A DNA stretch of 64,000 bases from Adiantum capillus-veneris (GCA_014529385.2 CM043954.1:1966501-2030500); one strand, 5' to 3'; counted from the stretch's first letter, positions 12,216-26,900 are shown. Notes: a model not told the origin generated them from the letters alone. A program made the numbers and translations.

Positions 12216-12458
12216 GACCGGTTGTTTTCTGACCACTTTCCGGCTGCCGTCCGGCCATAATATTCGGGCGAAAAAAAGTCTCGGGGGCCTCCACGCCCGA
12301 GGCCTTTAAAGTTGCCCTTGATTCTTGTCCGTGAAAATTTTGGTTTCCGGTGAGTGATTTTCCTTCACGCACGATGGCTTCTCCTCATAATGGGGGCCTT
12401 ACAAATGTACACTTTTACCACAGAAAATTACAAGGGTAAATCAGGCTCCATACTTAAC

Positions 12459-14695
12459 AATCTCCTCAACCCTCTCTGGTTTAGAATGATATTTGGATTC
12501 ATTAAAGTGAACATCACTGCTGCGGACAACCTTTCTGGATTCGGGATCCCAAAGTCTGTACCCCATCTCACCAGAATTACCATAGCCTAGAAAGATGCAC
12601 TTTCTACTCTTTGGCTCAAGTTTGTTCCTAAATTCCTTTGGAACGTGAGTATATGCCTCACAGCCAAAGACTCTGAGATGCTTGTATGAGGGCATTTTGC
12701 CTGACCATACCATCTCTGGCACTGAATCCTTCTGCAAAACCTTGCTAGGAGATCTATTTACAAGATGAATAGCTGTTGATACAGCTTCAGCCCAAAACCC
12801 ATTTGGCAGTTGTGCATTAGACAACATACTTCTGACCTTCTCTTGTATGGTCCTATTCATCCTCTCAGCAACACCATTTTGAGGAGGATTGTAAGGAGCA
12901 GTAAGTTCAGGTTTTATACCTTTTGACTCACAAAAGTCCTGAAAGGCCTTTGAAACATACTCTCCACCATTGTCAGTGCGTAAGCATTTAAGCTTCTTGC
13001 CACTCTGATTCTCCACAAGTGTCACAAACGTTTTGAAAACACTAAACGCTTCATCCTTGTGCTTGAGAAAGTAAACCCATACTTTCCTCGAGTAATCATC
13101 TATAAATGTCATAAAGTAAGAAGCTCCCCCTAGAGATAGGTTAGCCATAGGTCCACACAAATCACTATGAACAAGTGCCAACTGTGTATCTCTTCTACTG
13201 CTTCTATGCTTATGTGGCTGTTGTGTTTGCTTACCATACAGACAATGTTCACAGAATTCAAAATCATTAAATGAAAAGCCACGCAAATAACCAGAACGAG
13301 ACAAGATTTCCATTCCCTTCTTGGACATATGTCCTAACCGGCTATGCCACAAAGAAACGTTCGGCTGCTCGGTTACATTGATTACATTTTTATAGACATT
13401 TGATACATAAATCATGTAAAGTCCTCCAGACTTTACTCCATGTGCTACTGTCATAGAACCTTTGGATATCTTCCACATGTTCTGTCCAAAAGTGGTGACG
13501 TAGCCAGCATCATCAAGTAAACCTGTGCTGATCAAGCTCTTTGTAATTGCGGGAACATGTCTCACATTCTTCAGCGTGAAAGAAGAGCCATTCTGAAACT
13601 TCAATTGAAGATCTCCAACACCTAAGATCTCACATGTCTGTCCATTGCCTAGCCGAACATGATCTTTAGTGGTCACGTAAGAGGTTAACCACTCCTTGTT
13701 TGGAGACACATGAAGTGATGCCCCTGAGTCTATAATCCAGTCACTCAGTGCATTTCCATCAGATGCTGTAAGAAGAGCTGAGTCCATTGTATTCTTCAAG
13801 AAGTAGATGTCTCCTGACACTAGACTGTCATCCTCTGCAACAGTGTTTGTCACATTTATTTCTTGAATCTTCACTGAGGACTTGTTCTTCTCACCATGGT
13901 CTTCAGCTTTCTCTTTGCCTTTTTCTGTTTTCCATTCTCTGCAGTCTCTTTTCATGTGACCCTTCTTGCCACAATGGTAGCATTCTATGTCACTCTTGCC
14001 TTTAGCACTGCGGGACTTGCTACGAGACTGATTCCTCTTTCCACCTTTGTACTTTTCTTTGGTCCTTCCCCTGACAACTAAGGCTGTTCCTTTGCCTTTG
14101 TCCATTGTCTTTCTATTGGTTTCTTCAGTGAGCAGACTTCCTTCTACACGTGGTATGTTCAAACCATCTGGAGGTGCAGAATTACTCAAAGCTGTGCGAA
14201 AAGTGTCCCAACTTTCCGGCAATGTGATCAACAGGAACATAGCTCTAACAGGTTCATCAAACTTGACACCTTGAGCTGACAACTGACTATAGATTGTGTT
14301 GAATTCATTCAAATGATTGGACATAGGTGTCCCTTCTTTCATCTTCAAGTCAACAAGCTTCTTAAGCCAGTATACCTGTGAAGCTGCACTCTGCTTCTCA
14401 TAAAGATCACTCAGATTTAACCATGCTTGATAAGCCGAAATCTCGTTTGCTACATTGAAGTAAACGCTTTCTGCCAAAGTCAGCATAATGGTAGAAAGTG
14501 CCAATTCATCCATTTCGCTCCATTCATCTTCGTCCATATCTTCTGGTTTTATCCCCTTGAGCTTTATAGGTTTTATCTGCTTCTTTTGTACCAACACGTG
14601 CCAAATCTGCTTCTTTCACAATGGGAAATTGGTTCCATCCAGCTTCCTGATATTGTAAAGAGCAGTGTCCTGTGATCCAGCCATAGCTACGCTTC
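12459..14695 (-). pseudogene. copia gag-protease-integrase, copy A (broken)
   Basis: Second copy of the 8625-10910 reading frame, with only a few amino-acid differences. The start region at about 14680 matches copy B, but an early Trp codon is now TGA (CCATTGTGA, near 14617), so the long open frame begins only downstream of it, around residue 31 of the family. Zinc knuckle, protease Asp and the integrase Asp, Asp, Glu are otherwise kept. At the 3' side homology stops in the linker after the integrase (KPERVEEI) and runs into the foreign segment at 12458. No RT follows this copy. Confidence 0.9.
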
Positions 14696-15768
14696 ACAGT
14701 AGTTTACTTTCCTGGGAAAAATTCGGCAGAGTTTCCCCTGTAAACTGACCTCATAACCAATATCAACCTGTCAAATGAACCAAGAAAGCTTCAGATTCTG
14801 CAGAAATTTTGGCAGAGTCTCCTTTGTAAAATGGCTCTGGTGTACTAAAAACAGACCAAAAAACAGCTCAAAAAACCACTGTCTCTCTAACACTGTAAGT
14901 TGTGGGTAAACCTGTTTTGCACCTGTACTATCTCTGACTGTCCTGTCACTGTCCTGTAAGCATAGACTGCGACAATGCCTCAATGGCAGTAAAGCAAAGA
15001 TGCAATCCCAACTGTCTAACTCACAGTCAATACATCCTAGCTGCCTATCTAAGGGTGCTCGAGGGATGGCTCCAAGACCTGTATCACCGAAAGGATCTCA
15101 ACATTCGAGAATCCCCCAGCTCAATAAAACCTCACTCGACCCTCAACAAAGGCTGCAGTAAATCTGACAGTACATAGACTTCCCACAAAGTCATACATCC
15201 ACAAATTTCCCACTGTATGCTGTAACCGCTGCGGCGGTTGTTTGCTGCGTGACTCACAGCCAGCAAACCCTCAACAGACATACATCATCTCTGACAATAC
15301 ATCCCATGTGGAAGTACCTGCAATGTCAGGATGAAATGTGGAATATCAAGCAGCAAACACAAGCTACCTGATGAACTAGTGGATGTCGCCTACAGTCTGT
15401 GTATAGATGCGCCCGTGTCGTATGTGACACGCCTCCAAGAACTGTGAGCCGTCCTTCGATGTGTAGACAGCCACAAATCAACACTCTGGGAGTGTCGATA
15501 TCCTCAACACCTGCAGTCGTAGGCCGAAAACCCCAAATTTGCAGAGTCGGATCTGCACCCGCGGAGACCACGTAGTCGAAAATGGCCTGCGCAGACCTTT
15601 GTCGAAGCCGAACGGTGGCCGAGATGACCTCAGAATGAAATTCTGACAACACCAAGTCCTTCGGGCTCTCCCACGAGATTTGGGGCCGTGTCTTCGCCTG
15701 TCGAATTTCACTCCAATCTGAGCTGGTGACTCTAGCCTCCTGCAGTGCTGCCCCGAGCCTCGATCTGA
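14696..15768 (-). other. copia leader between primer site and gag
   Basis: Untranslated leader of the host copia element. The part 14696-15081 is repeated at 10911-11306 beside gag copy B; 15082-15768 is single copy. Short frames here have no recognisable domain. Confidence 0.65.
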
Positions 15769-15780
15769 GCTCTGATACCA
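15769..15780 (-). promoter_or_regulatory. copia primer-binding site
   Basis: Minus sense TGGTATCAGAGC, two bases from the end of the 5' LTR; complementary to the 3' end of initiator-Met tRNA. Confidence 0.93.
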
Positions 15781-15782
15781 GT

Positions 15783-15974
15783 TGAAGGAGTACGAGCGGA
15801 AGTGCGACGCGAGAGAGAGTGCGAGAAGAAGAGCACGATGATATGGTGAACTCGCTCTACTGTAATGTGTAGAGCATAGTTAGTTCTTATTAGGTTTTTA
15901 CAAAAGAATATGTGTACATACCTGGCGGCCCGCCCACTTACCTGGGCGACCACATTGGGCTTTATACCCCAACA
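15783..15974 (-). repeat. copia 5' LTR
   Basis: 192 bp partner of 6649-6840, TG...CA bounded, followed by the target duplication GTGCA at 15975-15979. Confidence 0.95.
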
Positions 15975-16917
15975 GTGCACTCCTCCACTGAGAGGCCAAC
16001 ATCAGCTGTGCATAGACGGCTATAGATCTCCGCTGTATAAACTGAGTCAGTCTCTGGTGTAAATGTATAACGGGTATGTGACCTACCTCCTAATGTCTGG
16101 GCTGTGCCATACTGAAATGAAACAGAAAATGTCAAAAGTGCATGATCCACTGCTACGCCCACGGGTCTGGCTCCCACTACGAAATCGTGAATACCAAGAA
16201 TAAAGCTCGGCTGTGCCATAACATAGTCCACTGTACTGGCCCCGTGTCTGTGTGGAAAGCATGTGAAACCGGCTGCTCTAGGAAATCACTGTAAGCCATT
16301 AAGTATGGCTAACCCATGTGCAATTGTCATCTCCGTGAGGTATCTCCCATTCTCAATCTGCTCTCTGTCATGTGAGCATTTGTCAAGCCCCAACTCACCC
16401 ACATTCAGCTCTCTAAGCATCTCATCTGAAGTGGCGTAGAAGACTGTCTGAGAGTTGCCTGTTTGGGCATTGAAGTCCCCTAGGAGGATGATATCACCAT
16501 CCCTAGAGAACTCCCATATATCATCATCTAGTATAGAGAAAGGCGACTGTCCTCTGGATGCAGCATTTACTGACGTACTGGGACGGAAGTAACATATGGC
16601 AATGTATAAAAATCGGCATGTTTCAGCTCTCAGCCTCACCCACATGTATCTAGCATGATAATCTCTTCGTACAATATGTAGTAGTGGCTGTAACTCCTCC
16701 CTAAATAGCACTGCTACTCCTTCTGAACCTCTACTCCGATGCTCATATCTCGCGATTGTCCTGCGGGCTGTCTCCCATCTGTATCCCACCACATGTGGCA
16801 TAAGCTGTCTCCCGGACTTGATGAGTCTCTGAGAAGAAAACAACGTCTCTCTCTGAAACTGTCCTCAAAGGCACCAACGTCTAAACTCATAGATCCATTA
16901 CAATTCCAAGTAGCCAT
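15975..16917 (-). pseudogene. G3 ORF2, N-terminal endonuclease part
   Basis: APE-type endonuclease of a non-LTR element. It starts MATWNCNGSMSLDVGAFEDS at 16917; a frameshift near 16830 separates this from the rest (HVVGYRWETARRTIARYEH onwards). Catalytic-type motifs are visible: WNCNG, IILLGDFNAQTGNSQ (about 16470), STVDYVMAQPS (about 16220) and VAVDHALLTFS (about 16145). A stop after AILNGLQ (16286) breaks the frame again. ORF2 then continues across the copia insertion into 6648. The start codon lies in frame with ORF1, 30 nt beyond its UGA. Confidence 0.87.
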
Positions 16918-16950
16918 CTTCAGTGTGGTCCCATAGGTCTCACACCGTCA
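16918..16950 (-). promoter_or_regulatory. UGA-CGG junction between ORF1 and ORF2 (G3)
   Basis: In minus sense ORF1 ends TGA followed immediately by CGG, and ten further codons (RCETYGTTLK) lead in frame into the ORF2 AUG. UGA-CGG is a known leaky stop context in plant viral read-through genes. The same junction occurs in G6 at 31371-31403. Confidence 0.6.
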
Positions 16951-17862
16951 TGTAGAGCGCCGCTCTACAATCACCACCCGACCATCTCTGTAAAGACCAT
17001 CTTTCCCTTCTCCCTTGCCGCCGATCTCTGGCATTACCTCTCTCATATGCGCAAGCTGTGGGAGAGTGAGATCATCACCGAGAAAAATACCTGGCTTCTT
17101 GAGAGTAGGCCTCTTTCTCAAGAATTCCTTCTTCTCTTCCAAGGAGGGGAAGCATAGTATGAGAGCTCTCTCTTTCGAAGATTCTCCTGGGCCATCACTC
17201 TGCTTGCCCACTCTCCATGCCTTTGTGTGTGAAGGCTTGTCCACCCCCATCATGGATGTGAAGCTGGTGACGTCTTTTTCCACATTGTTTATGTCCTTGA
17301 GGCCGGTTACCCTCACATGTAGAGCCCGCATTCTCCTTCTTTGTTCCTCTTCGAGGGTCATGTTAATAAGAGTGGGTGTACAAGGAGCTTCCTTACCTTT
17401 CCCTTTCTTGGCAACCTCAATCCATTTTTCGGCCTCTTGTACTTTCTTTTGTGTTGTGGAGATGACCGCGGCCCATGACTTCTTCTCCTCACCTTCCTTG
17501 ATAACTCGTATTTCTTCTCTCGTGGTATTCTATTCTTCCATCATGGATGGTTGAATTTCGCCTTCTTCGAGCTGCCCACTTTTTCCTTGTAGATTTCGGA
17601 TGATGGAATCTTGGATGACCACTTTCTCCTCGAGCGAAGCGATCCTCCTACACATGCCATCTCTTTCTTTTGTCCATCTTTGAAGAATAGTGCTCCTCTC
17701 CTTCCTCCACTCTTCAACTTCGTTTCTCCATTCTCTCATTTCCTTCTCTATTGCCGACATCCTTTTCCCTGTCCGCATGAAAGAGACTTTGTGGGCGGCC
17801 GGCGACGGATGCGTCTTCTTACACGAGGAGGAAGCCGTTGGCACTTCTTCGACGCTTCCCAT
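16948..17862 (-). pseudogene. G3 ORF1 (L1 ORF1p-like RNA-binding protein)
   Basis: Two frames make up one ORF1. The N-terminal piece (17862-17530) starts MGSVEEVPTASSSCKKTH and is a charged, Glu/Arg-rich predicted coiled coil. The C-terminal piece (17361-16948) has an RRM-like core (RALHVRVTGLKDINNVEKD) and the basic C-terminal block (EFLRKRPTLKKPGIFLGDDL) typical of L1 ORF1 proteins of the Transposase_22 type. Most plant L1 LINEs carry a CCHC ORF1 instead, so this type is notable. A stop or frameshift lies between 17530 and 17361. Terminal residues VERRST end at a TGA. Confidence 0.75.
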
Positions 17863-18156
17863 GATTGAGAGAGAGAGAGGGAGAAGAAGAAGAAGAGAGC
17901 TTAAAAAATAAAATAAAAATGTAAGGATTTAAAAAAAACAGCAAGAAACGCTTATGAAACCTTAAAAAACAGCAAATCATAGATTTGAAACCCTAAAAAC
18001 AGCAACTAAACCCTAAAAAACAGGAAAAAGAGAGTTTCAAAACCCTGAAACAACAAAAAAATAGTGACGAAATTCTAAAAAAAGCCAAAAGACAGTTTCG
18101 AAACCCTAAAAACAGCAAAGAAGAAGTGGCGAAACCCTAAAAACAGTGAGAGACCC

Positions 18157-18158
<2 letters not shown>
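17863..18158 (-). promoter_or_regulatory. G3 5' UTR with repeated telo-box motifs
   Basis: A-rich (plus strand) leader built of about seven degenerate units like gaaaccctaaaaacagcaa. Exact AAACCCTAA occurs at 17988, 18008, 18101 and 18132. This nonamer is the telo-box found in plant promoters of translation-related genes and equals plant telomeric repeat. It ends at 18158 against (GA)n. Confidence 0.6.

Positions 18159-18214
<56 letters not shown>
18159..18214. repeat. (GA)n microsatellite between G3 and G4
   Basis: 56 bp of GA; it borders the 5' end of full-length G3 and the 3' tail of G4. Confidence 0.98.
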
Positions 18215-20409
<2,195 letters not shown>

Positions 20410-20410
20410 C

Positions 20411-21935
20411 TAGGTCTGAGTCCACTCATCATGCTTCAATATCTCATTGGATAGCTAAAGTTGATCGAATGAATAAAGACTTCTTTGCTGCGCATAAAGA
20501 GCACCCTCCTGGCATCACCCTTCGGACTTTGTGCGATGCTCAGGGGACACTACATATGCATCCTGATGTTATACTTGATATGTCTGGAGATTATTTTGTG
20601 ACATTGTTCACTGCTGATGTGTGCACTACTGAGGTTTTACTTGCCCGTGAGCAGACCTGGCATCACACGCGACACCGTTGTACAGACACTATGGCAGAGA
20701 TCTTGTTGGCACCCTCCACACTTGCAGAGCTCCATGCTGCTATAGAGAGTCTTGCTCCATCCTCCTGTCCAAGAGAGGATGGCCTCACTAGAGCTTTCTT
20801 TTTGACATATTGGGATGTATTGCATATACCACTGCTTCGCGGTTGTCAGGACATCTTTGCATCAGGATATATGCATCCGGATCTTTGTTTAGGTCTCATA
20901 TCTCTTATTCCAAAGGGGGGTGACACCACTCAACTCCGAAAGTGGAGACCTATTACTCTACTCCCTTCGGTCTATAAGATATTAGCGTTAATGATCAGCC
21001 ATCGCTTGCGGCCGTTCTTACCAGATATTATTCATACTTCTCAGACAGGCTTTGTCATGGATCGATGCATCCTGGATAATATCTTCACTTTTTATGAGGC
21101 AGTAGAGTGGGCCAGATCATCTTCTGAGCGTCTCGCTTTTTTCATCCTTGACTTCGAGAAAGCATACGATCGTGTTGAGTTGGACTTTCTTGAAGGAACT
21201 TTAGCCAGGATGGGTTTCCCTTCGAGATGGATCTCAGGCATTTCCGCTCTCTTCAGGACTGCCAGCAGTGCTATTACTATTGGTGGCCGTGTCAGTCACA
21301 GTTTTGAGCTTTTTCGATCTGTCCGTCAGGGATGTCCTCTAGCAGCATATCTGTATCTGTTTGTAGGAGAGACTATGTCCGACTTTCTTCGTGCTCAGAG
21401 TCATGCATTTTGTGGCTTGACCATGCCAGTACCTACAGCTCCAGACCTTATCGATCAGGAGTTTGCTGATGACACTATGCTCATGTTACGCTATTTGCTA
21501 GCTGCTCTTGATGCCATGCGGGAGGCCCTAGAGGTTTTTTGCATTGCTAGTGGCGCACGCATTAATTTGCATAAATCCTATGGGTTACTGGTTGGCAGTG
21601 ATGACATACCTACTTGGGGGGTAGCTGATGGTTTCACATGGCTGCGATTGGGTCAGACATACAGATATCTGGGCTTTCAGGTTGGATTCGATGTTACCTC
21701 ACAGCAGCAGTTTGCACCCGTACTACAGTCTATTCGCAGGAAGCTATGCCATTGGTCTTCACGTCATCTGTCGTTGGCTGGCCGTGCATTGGTCGCCAAC
21801 CAGGTCATTCTGGCTACAGTATGGTATACGGCTTCTTGTTGGATGTTACATTCTGGTGTGATAGCTCTGCTCCGCTGCTTAGTGCGGAACTTTTTATGGA
21901 GTGGCACAGATGGGACTACTGATATCCGTGCTTGA
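20411..21935 (+). pseudogene. LINE-A1 ORF2, reverse transcriptase
   Basis: L1-clade RT: SLIPKGGDTTQLRKWRPITL, QTGFVMDRCILDN, LDFEKAYDRVELDF, RQGCPLAAYLYLF and the catalytic FADDT (about 21470) are all present. The frame is entered from the GA tract, so no genuine start exists. It closes with TGA at 21933 (DIRA-stop), where the following codons (VRWSTIIRPRSEGGLGIIDP) continue the protein in the same frame, so this is a single C-to-T type nonsense change. Confidence 0.9.
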
Positions 21936-23741
21936 GTTCGTTGGTCCACGATTATTCGTCCTAGGTCAGAGGGAGGCCTTGGCATTATTGATCCAGAGTT
22001 ACAGAGCCGCGCCCTTCTTACCAAGCTTATTGTTCGCGGTCTTTTTCCCGGACAAGAACCAAGAACCTTCGAAGATGCTTCTTCAGGCCGCTCTTTGCGC
22101 AGTGACTCCACGACTCGGCACTAGAGATGGTCATACTTGGCAGACAGGGTATCGTTTTCTCTTTACTGATGCCCCCTTGTCCACTGCCTCCCTCTCACCC
22201 TTCATCCACCGATCACTCCTTCAGATTTGGGTTTCCATGCGACGGGCTATCATACGCTCACCTCCCTCATGTCGTGAGGAGATTGAGCGCCAGCCTCTCA
22301 TTTGGAATGCTGCAGTTCTTGATTCTTCGGTTGATCCACCCCGTCAGCTTGGAGAGAGGACTCACATTGATTGGGCTGCCTGGGACACTGGCCCTGTTGC
22401 CTCTATGCGGTTGTTTCATGAGACACGTATGCTGGATGCTGATTTTGTGGCAGAACATTATGACATTGGTTGCGGGGTGACAGACAGACTGCTTGAGATT
22501 GATTCCGCCGTTCCTTCACAGTGGGATGCAGTCACGAGAGGCACGGTTCAGATGCCTCCCCATAGTGGCTGGGAAGGCCTCTTTGCTCAAAGCACTCTCT
22601 TATTAGCTCGTTTAGACACCATGCTATTCACAGTTGATACTGACCAGTCTCAGGGGATTCATGCTAGATTGACATATGATGCCACCTCTCCGCACCTTGC
22701 CCTTCCCGGAGCTCGATGGGAGGCCATCAGAGTAGTTGGCTCCCGCAGGAAGCGTCGTTGTGTTGACCCCCGTTTCGCTTCCGCTAATGCTGCACTTTGG
22801 AGTCTTTGGGTGTGGGAGGGTCGTGCCCTATCTCAGCTTTATTGGGACCCAGGCGAGTGGCATTGGCCTCACTCTGACCCCACCGGTGCACCTGTATCCT
22901 TCTTTGAGTACACTGTCAGGATTGGACGGTTAGCATTGATGAGACAGCAGCCAGAGCAGCCCACTCGTATGCGTTTTTGGTTACATTCAGGCCTCTCCCA
23001 TGCCTATCTGCAGCAGTTTTGGTCCGCCATCTGGGTATACATGCGGCTCGTCGTATTTCTTTTTTCATGTGGATGATTGCACATGCGGGACTTCCAGTTG
23101 GGACTTGGCTAGCTACTATGGGTCATGATCCGTTATGTACTTGCTGTCCTTTGCGACTACTTGAGTCACCTGCACACTGTCTTTGGTCATGCTCAGCTTC
23201 CCATGTAGTGTGTCTTGCAGTTTGCTTTCTACTTAGCAGAGCAGGTGTTCAGCATGGATTTCTTACTTGGGGATCTGTCTAATGGTTGATGCCGATGCTC
23301 GGCCCCCCTCTTTTCTACGAGGGCTCAGACATAGATCCATCCTTTATGCTCACCTCGGCTGGTTATTGGCGAGGGACTTTGGCTATGCTACCACAGATTG
23401 CTTGGCAGGGGGATTCTCAAACACGTGATGAAGTTTTTTCAGTCATCACTAGTATTACACTATGGAATGTTTGGAGAGCTGGTTGTCTCCACATTCTAAA
23501 TGCTGCTCCACAACTCCTTCAGGATACCCTCACTGCCATTTGGCTGGACATCATTCACACCCTGATTTGGCAGTGGGATTCTTCCTTAGGTACATTTCGA
23601 GCAGCCGAGGCTCGCCGATTTGCCTTTCTTCGGCATTGGGCACTATCCCCACTCTTCTTCACACTTACAGGTGGCCAGATTACGTGGCATTATGCCCCTC
23701 CTCGGTGGTTTCTCCTCCACTCGTCACACCGACCACCATGA
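21936..23741 (+). pseudogene. LINE-A1 ORF2, C-terminal region with zf-RVT
   Basis: Continuation of the RT frame. After IIDPELQSRALLTKLIVRGL the frame shifts near 22090 and stays open to 23076, shifts again near 23050, then shows a zf-RVT-like zinc-binding block (RISFFMWMIAHAGLPVGTWL, CTCCPLRLLESPAHCLWSC) as in plant L1 elements. A stop at 23282 precedes the last 150 residues, which end at 23741. Three or more lesions in all. Confidence 0.85.
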
Positions 23742-23872
23742 GATTGTTCTAGTCGAGTTGTCACTATAGTGGCTCTCCTCCTTACATTCAGCTTGTACAC
23801 CCCACGTGATAGGCTATTTTGGCATCCACTGCGGATTATATTGTACTCAGTAATATACAGCCCTGACTTTTT

Positions 23873-23874
<2 letters not shown>

Positions 23875-23949
<75 letters not shown>
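23875..23949. repeat. (GA)n microsatellite between LINE-A1 and G5
   Basis: 75 bp of GA with one aaag interruption; 3' side of LINE-A1 and tail of G5. Confidence 0.97.
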
Positions 23950-23951
<2 letters not shown>

Positions 23952-26900
23952 TGAAATGAAATGTTATATTAACGTCTTCAAAAAGGCCAGAATGACCTAT
24001 GAGACCAAACTGATACAAAAGTGGTGAATCTGTTACAAAGTCTTAGTACTAAAGTACTAAGTGTGAAAAGTGTGAAAGTGTGAAAATAAATGTGAAAAAC
24101 TAAATACAAAGTATTGAATAAACTTCTTAGGAGCATTCTGGGTGTCTGGCTAGAATGCTTCTAATCCTTTGTTGTAGTCTCCTCCGGTGAAGTGTGCTTC
24201 TGCATCTCGGTCGTGGTCGTCTCGATTTCCTAAGCTCAATCGCCCTGTCAATGAGGGTGCCTTTGGTATGGATGTGGGTACTCCTTTGTGCTGGTTGCTG
24301 GTCTCTTGCTTCTCCTTCCCCTCCTGCTTCTCTCGATCCGAAGAAATCTGTGATTTGTCTCTGAGGCTGTAGTGCTCTTTGTCTTCTCATTAGATTATCC
24401 CTGTGCCGATGTATTTCCAGTAGGTACAAGCCTAAGCATCTTTGATCTTGGTATTGCATGACTTTATCTAGAGGTCCAAAGCCTTCTTTAAATAGGCAAT
24501 GGAAATGCCCACGTATCTCATAGTATACGGTGCAATGGCATATGTAGTGTAATTCTGTCTCCGGCTCCATTCCGCATAACTTGCAAATTCTGCTCTCAGG
24601 TGGGATTCCCCTAAATCTTCCAAATTCAATTTCCAGCTGGTGTGAGGATGTACGAATCTGACCAATAGCACATCTCAAACCATGAGACAGGTGGGTATCC
24701 ATGTATCTCGGGCGAGTCACAAATCCATCTTCAGATAGCTGTAGGAAGTTTTCTTTGTAGTCGGCCATCTTCGTGCCCAATTCTTGTGTAGGGTCTACCC
24801 ATGTCCTCTTAGTATCCAACTGTATAAGATCCTGACGGATGATTTTATTAATGTCCGTTCGTGTAATTGCCAGTGATGGAGCCTCAAGAGAGTATTGGTA
24901 GGGGGGTAATCTTTCCATACTGAACCCGTGTCTCTGAAACCACGAAGACAGTTGCACATACCAGCATGATGTATCCCCTTTGATTGCTAACTGTCGAGAG
25001 GATTCGAGGGCCAATCTAGTATAGCGGCAATTATTTGTATCCCACAAACCATGTATAAAGGACACTGATTTGGTAAGAGCTTCAATTTCTATCGGAGGGG
25101 CAGCTAGTTCCGCTCGGATAATCCCGTGTGGTACGGAGGCCTTAGCTCTAATCATTCGGGAAATCATAGATACCAAAGGTCTCTCCATTGGCTTCCAATT
25201 ATCCTGATCCACAGATGGTCCCCAAATCTGGACCCCATAGAGCATAGCCGAAGCCACCACAGTATCAAAGAGCCAAAGTTTTGTTCGTGGTTCCTGAAAT
25301 TGCACTTGTGAACACATCCTCTCCAACCCTCCCAAGGCCGCAGAGGCTCTGGACAATCTAGCCTCTGCTGCTTTCTTAAGAGTAAACTTCGGTCCTGCAA
25401 ATACCACACCAAGGTATGTGTATGCATCTGTGTACTCTACTGTATCCTGGCCATATGCAAATGTAGGTGCTGATCTCGTAACCCACTGCGGTGTGGTGTT
25501 AAACACCATAACTTTGGTTTTACCCAAATTCACCGACAGTCCGCTGTCCTCCGCGAATTTATGTAATGCATCTAACTGCCTCTTCATTCCATCTGGTGAT
25601 TCTGCTATCAATACAATATCATCTGCATACAACAACAAAGGGATCCATGACCCTGCAAGTTGAGCACCTCTGTCACCCTCTCTATCAATGTAATCTGATA
25701 CCTCATCTATATACATACCAAATAAAGTAGGGGACAATGGGCATCCCTGCTTTACTCCAAGGGTGGAATGAACAATGTCGGAATCCCCTTATGGAGTACG
25801 TATATAACCAGTTACTGATCCATATAAGGCCATGATCCCCCAGATAATCTCTTTGGGGACCCCTAACTCTTGCATCCTGCGCATCAATCTGGCCCTTGGT
25901 ACTCTATCAAAAGCTTTCCGAAAATCCACAAAGCAACAATACATCCTTCTCCCGCTTGCTCTTCCTTCCTCAATAATGGCTCTGAGCGTAAGAATATGAT
26001 CTAGAGTGGAATAACCCCTCCTGAATCCAGCTTGTCCTGTTGCCCTTATGCCCTCATTCTCTGCCCATCTACTCAGTTTTTGTTCCAGAATGTATGCGTA
26101 CAGTCGGGTCAATGTGTGACCCACCATAATGGTACGGTAGTTCCCGGGTATCATAGGATCCCTTGACTTGAAAATAGGTACGATAGTAGATAATTTCCAA
26201 GATTCAGGTAATCCTTCACACATGACCTGATTAAACAGACGAGCAAGGACTTCTGAAAGTAGATCCCTTGCATGAATCAAATGTTCTGCTACTAGACCCT
26301 CATGATCATATGCTCTTCTTGTCTTCATCTTATCAATGGCTTTTTCCACCATTTCCGTAGTAAAGAAAGTACTAGTAGCAGGGCATGGCTCTAGCGGATC
26401 TGGTAGTGGAGGCTATCCAGATACCATATATAATGATGTTACATATTGACCCCAAATCTCAGGAGAAGTAATCCTCGGAGGCGGTGAGTGCTCGTGAAAT
26501 AAGCGCCAGGCCTCATGTGAGTCCTGACTCAAGAAAAGCTGATATAAATCCTTCTCCAGTTTGGCTAAAAATGCCCTTTTCTTGCGACGTACTATACGCC
26601 GAAGAGCAATCCGAGACTGCTTATATGTGATGATCCCAAGTGTAAGCTCTTTTTGTACCTGGGTTCTCGTCTCTCTGCATTCCTCATCATACCAACTGTT
26701 CTGAGGCATGTTCCTAGATCCTCTCTTTGGATCAGGTTGAGTATGTGGGTATGCCTCTTGTGCTGCTCCATGTAGTATCTCTGTTAACTGAGAAGTAATC
26801 TCCTCTACAGTATATACTGGCTCGGTTGCCCACATCCTATTATAGATCTTTGCCACATAGACTGAATCAGTCTCTGGTGTGAAAGTATATCTTGTGTGTG

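Larger units (their letters stand above)
11619..12403 (-). repeat. foreign copia LTR (about 785 bp)
   Basis: Minus-sense end CTAGCA sits two bases before the primer site. The sense start is placed at TGTAAGGCCCCC (12403) by the TG rule and is less certain. It contains a 62 bp (GA)n tract (11706-11767), the phrase cacccaatgtgggctacgtc common in plant copia LTRs, and a GGCCACC-rich tandem stretch at about 12110-12210. Confidence 0.6.
11307..12458 (-). mobile_element. foreign copia segment inside the composite element
   Basis: Sequence with no counterpart in the rest of the host copia element. In minus sense it holds about 55 bp of unknown sequence, an LTR of about 785 bp, a primer site, and the start of a different gag. 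Both borders coincide with the ends of the 2.6 kb direct duplication (8685-11306 and 12459-15081). Confidence 0.75.
6649..15974 (-). mobile_element. composite Ty1/copia element inserted in G3
   Basis: Bounded by two 192 bp LTRs that differ at about three positions and by a 5 bp GTGCA duplication, so it transposed or was fixed as a unit. Minus-sense order: 5' LTR, initiator-Met primer site, leader, gag-protease-integrase copy A (broken), a foreign copia segment (LTR, primer site, gag start), part of the leader again, gag-protease-integrase copy B, RT-RNase H, polypurine tract, 3' LTR. The direct duplication spans plus 8685-11306 and 12459-15081. Family features (gag N-terminus, order INT before RT) suggest the Tork/Tnt1-like branch, by resemblance only. 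Confidence 0.92.

Noticed and set aside
17988-18140. AAACCCTAA units as an interstitial telomere
   Set aside because: Units are separated by variable spacers and not in tandem; better described as motifs in a 5' UTR.
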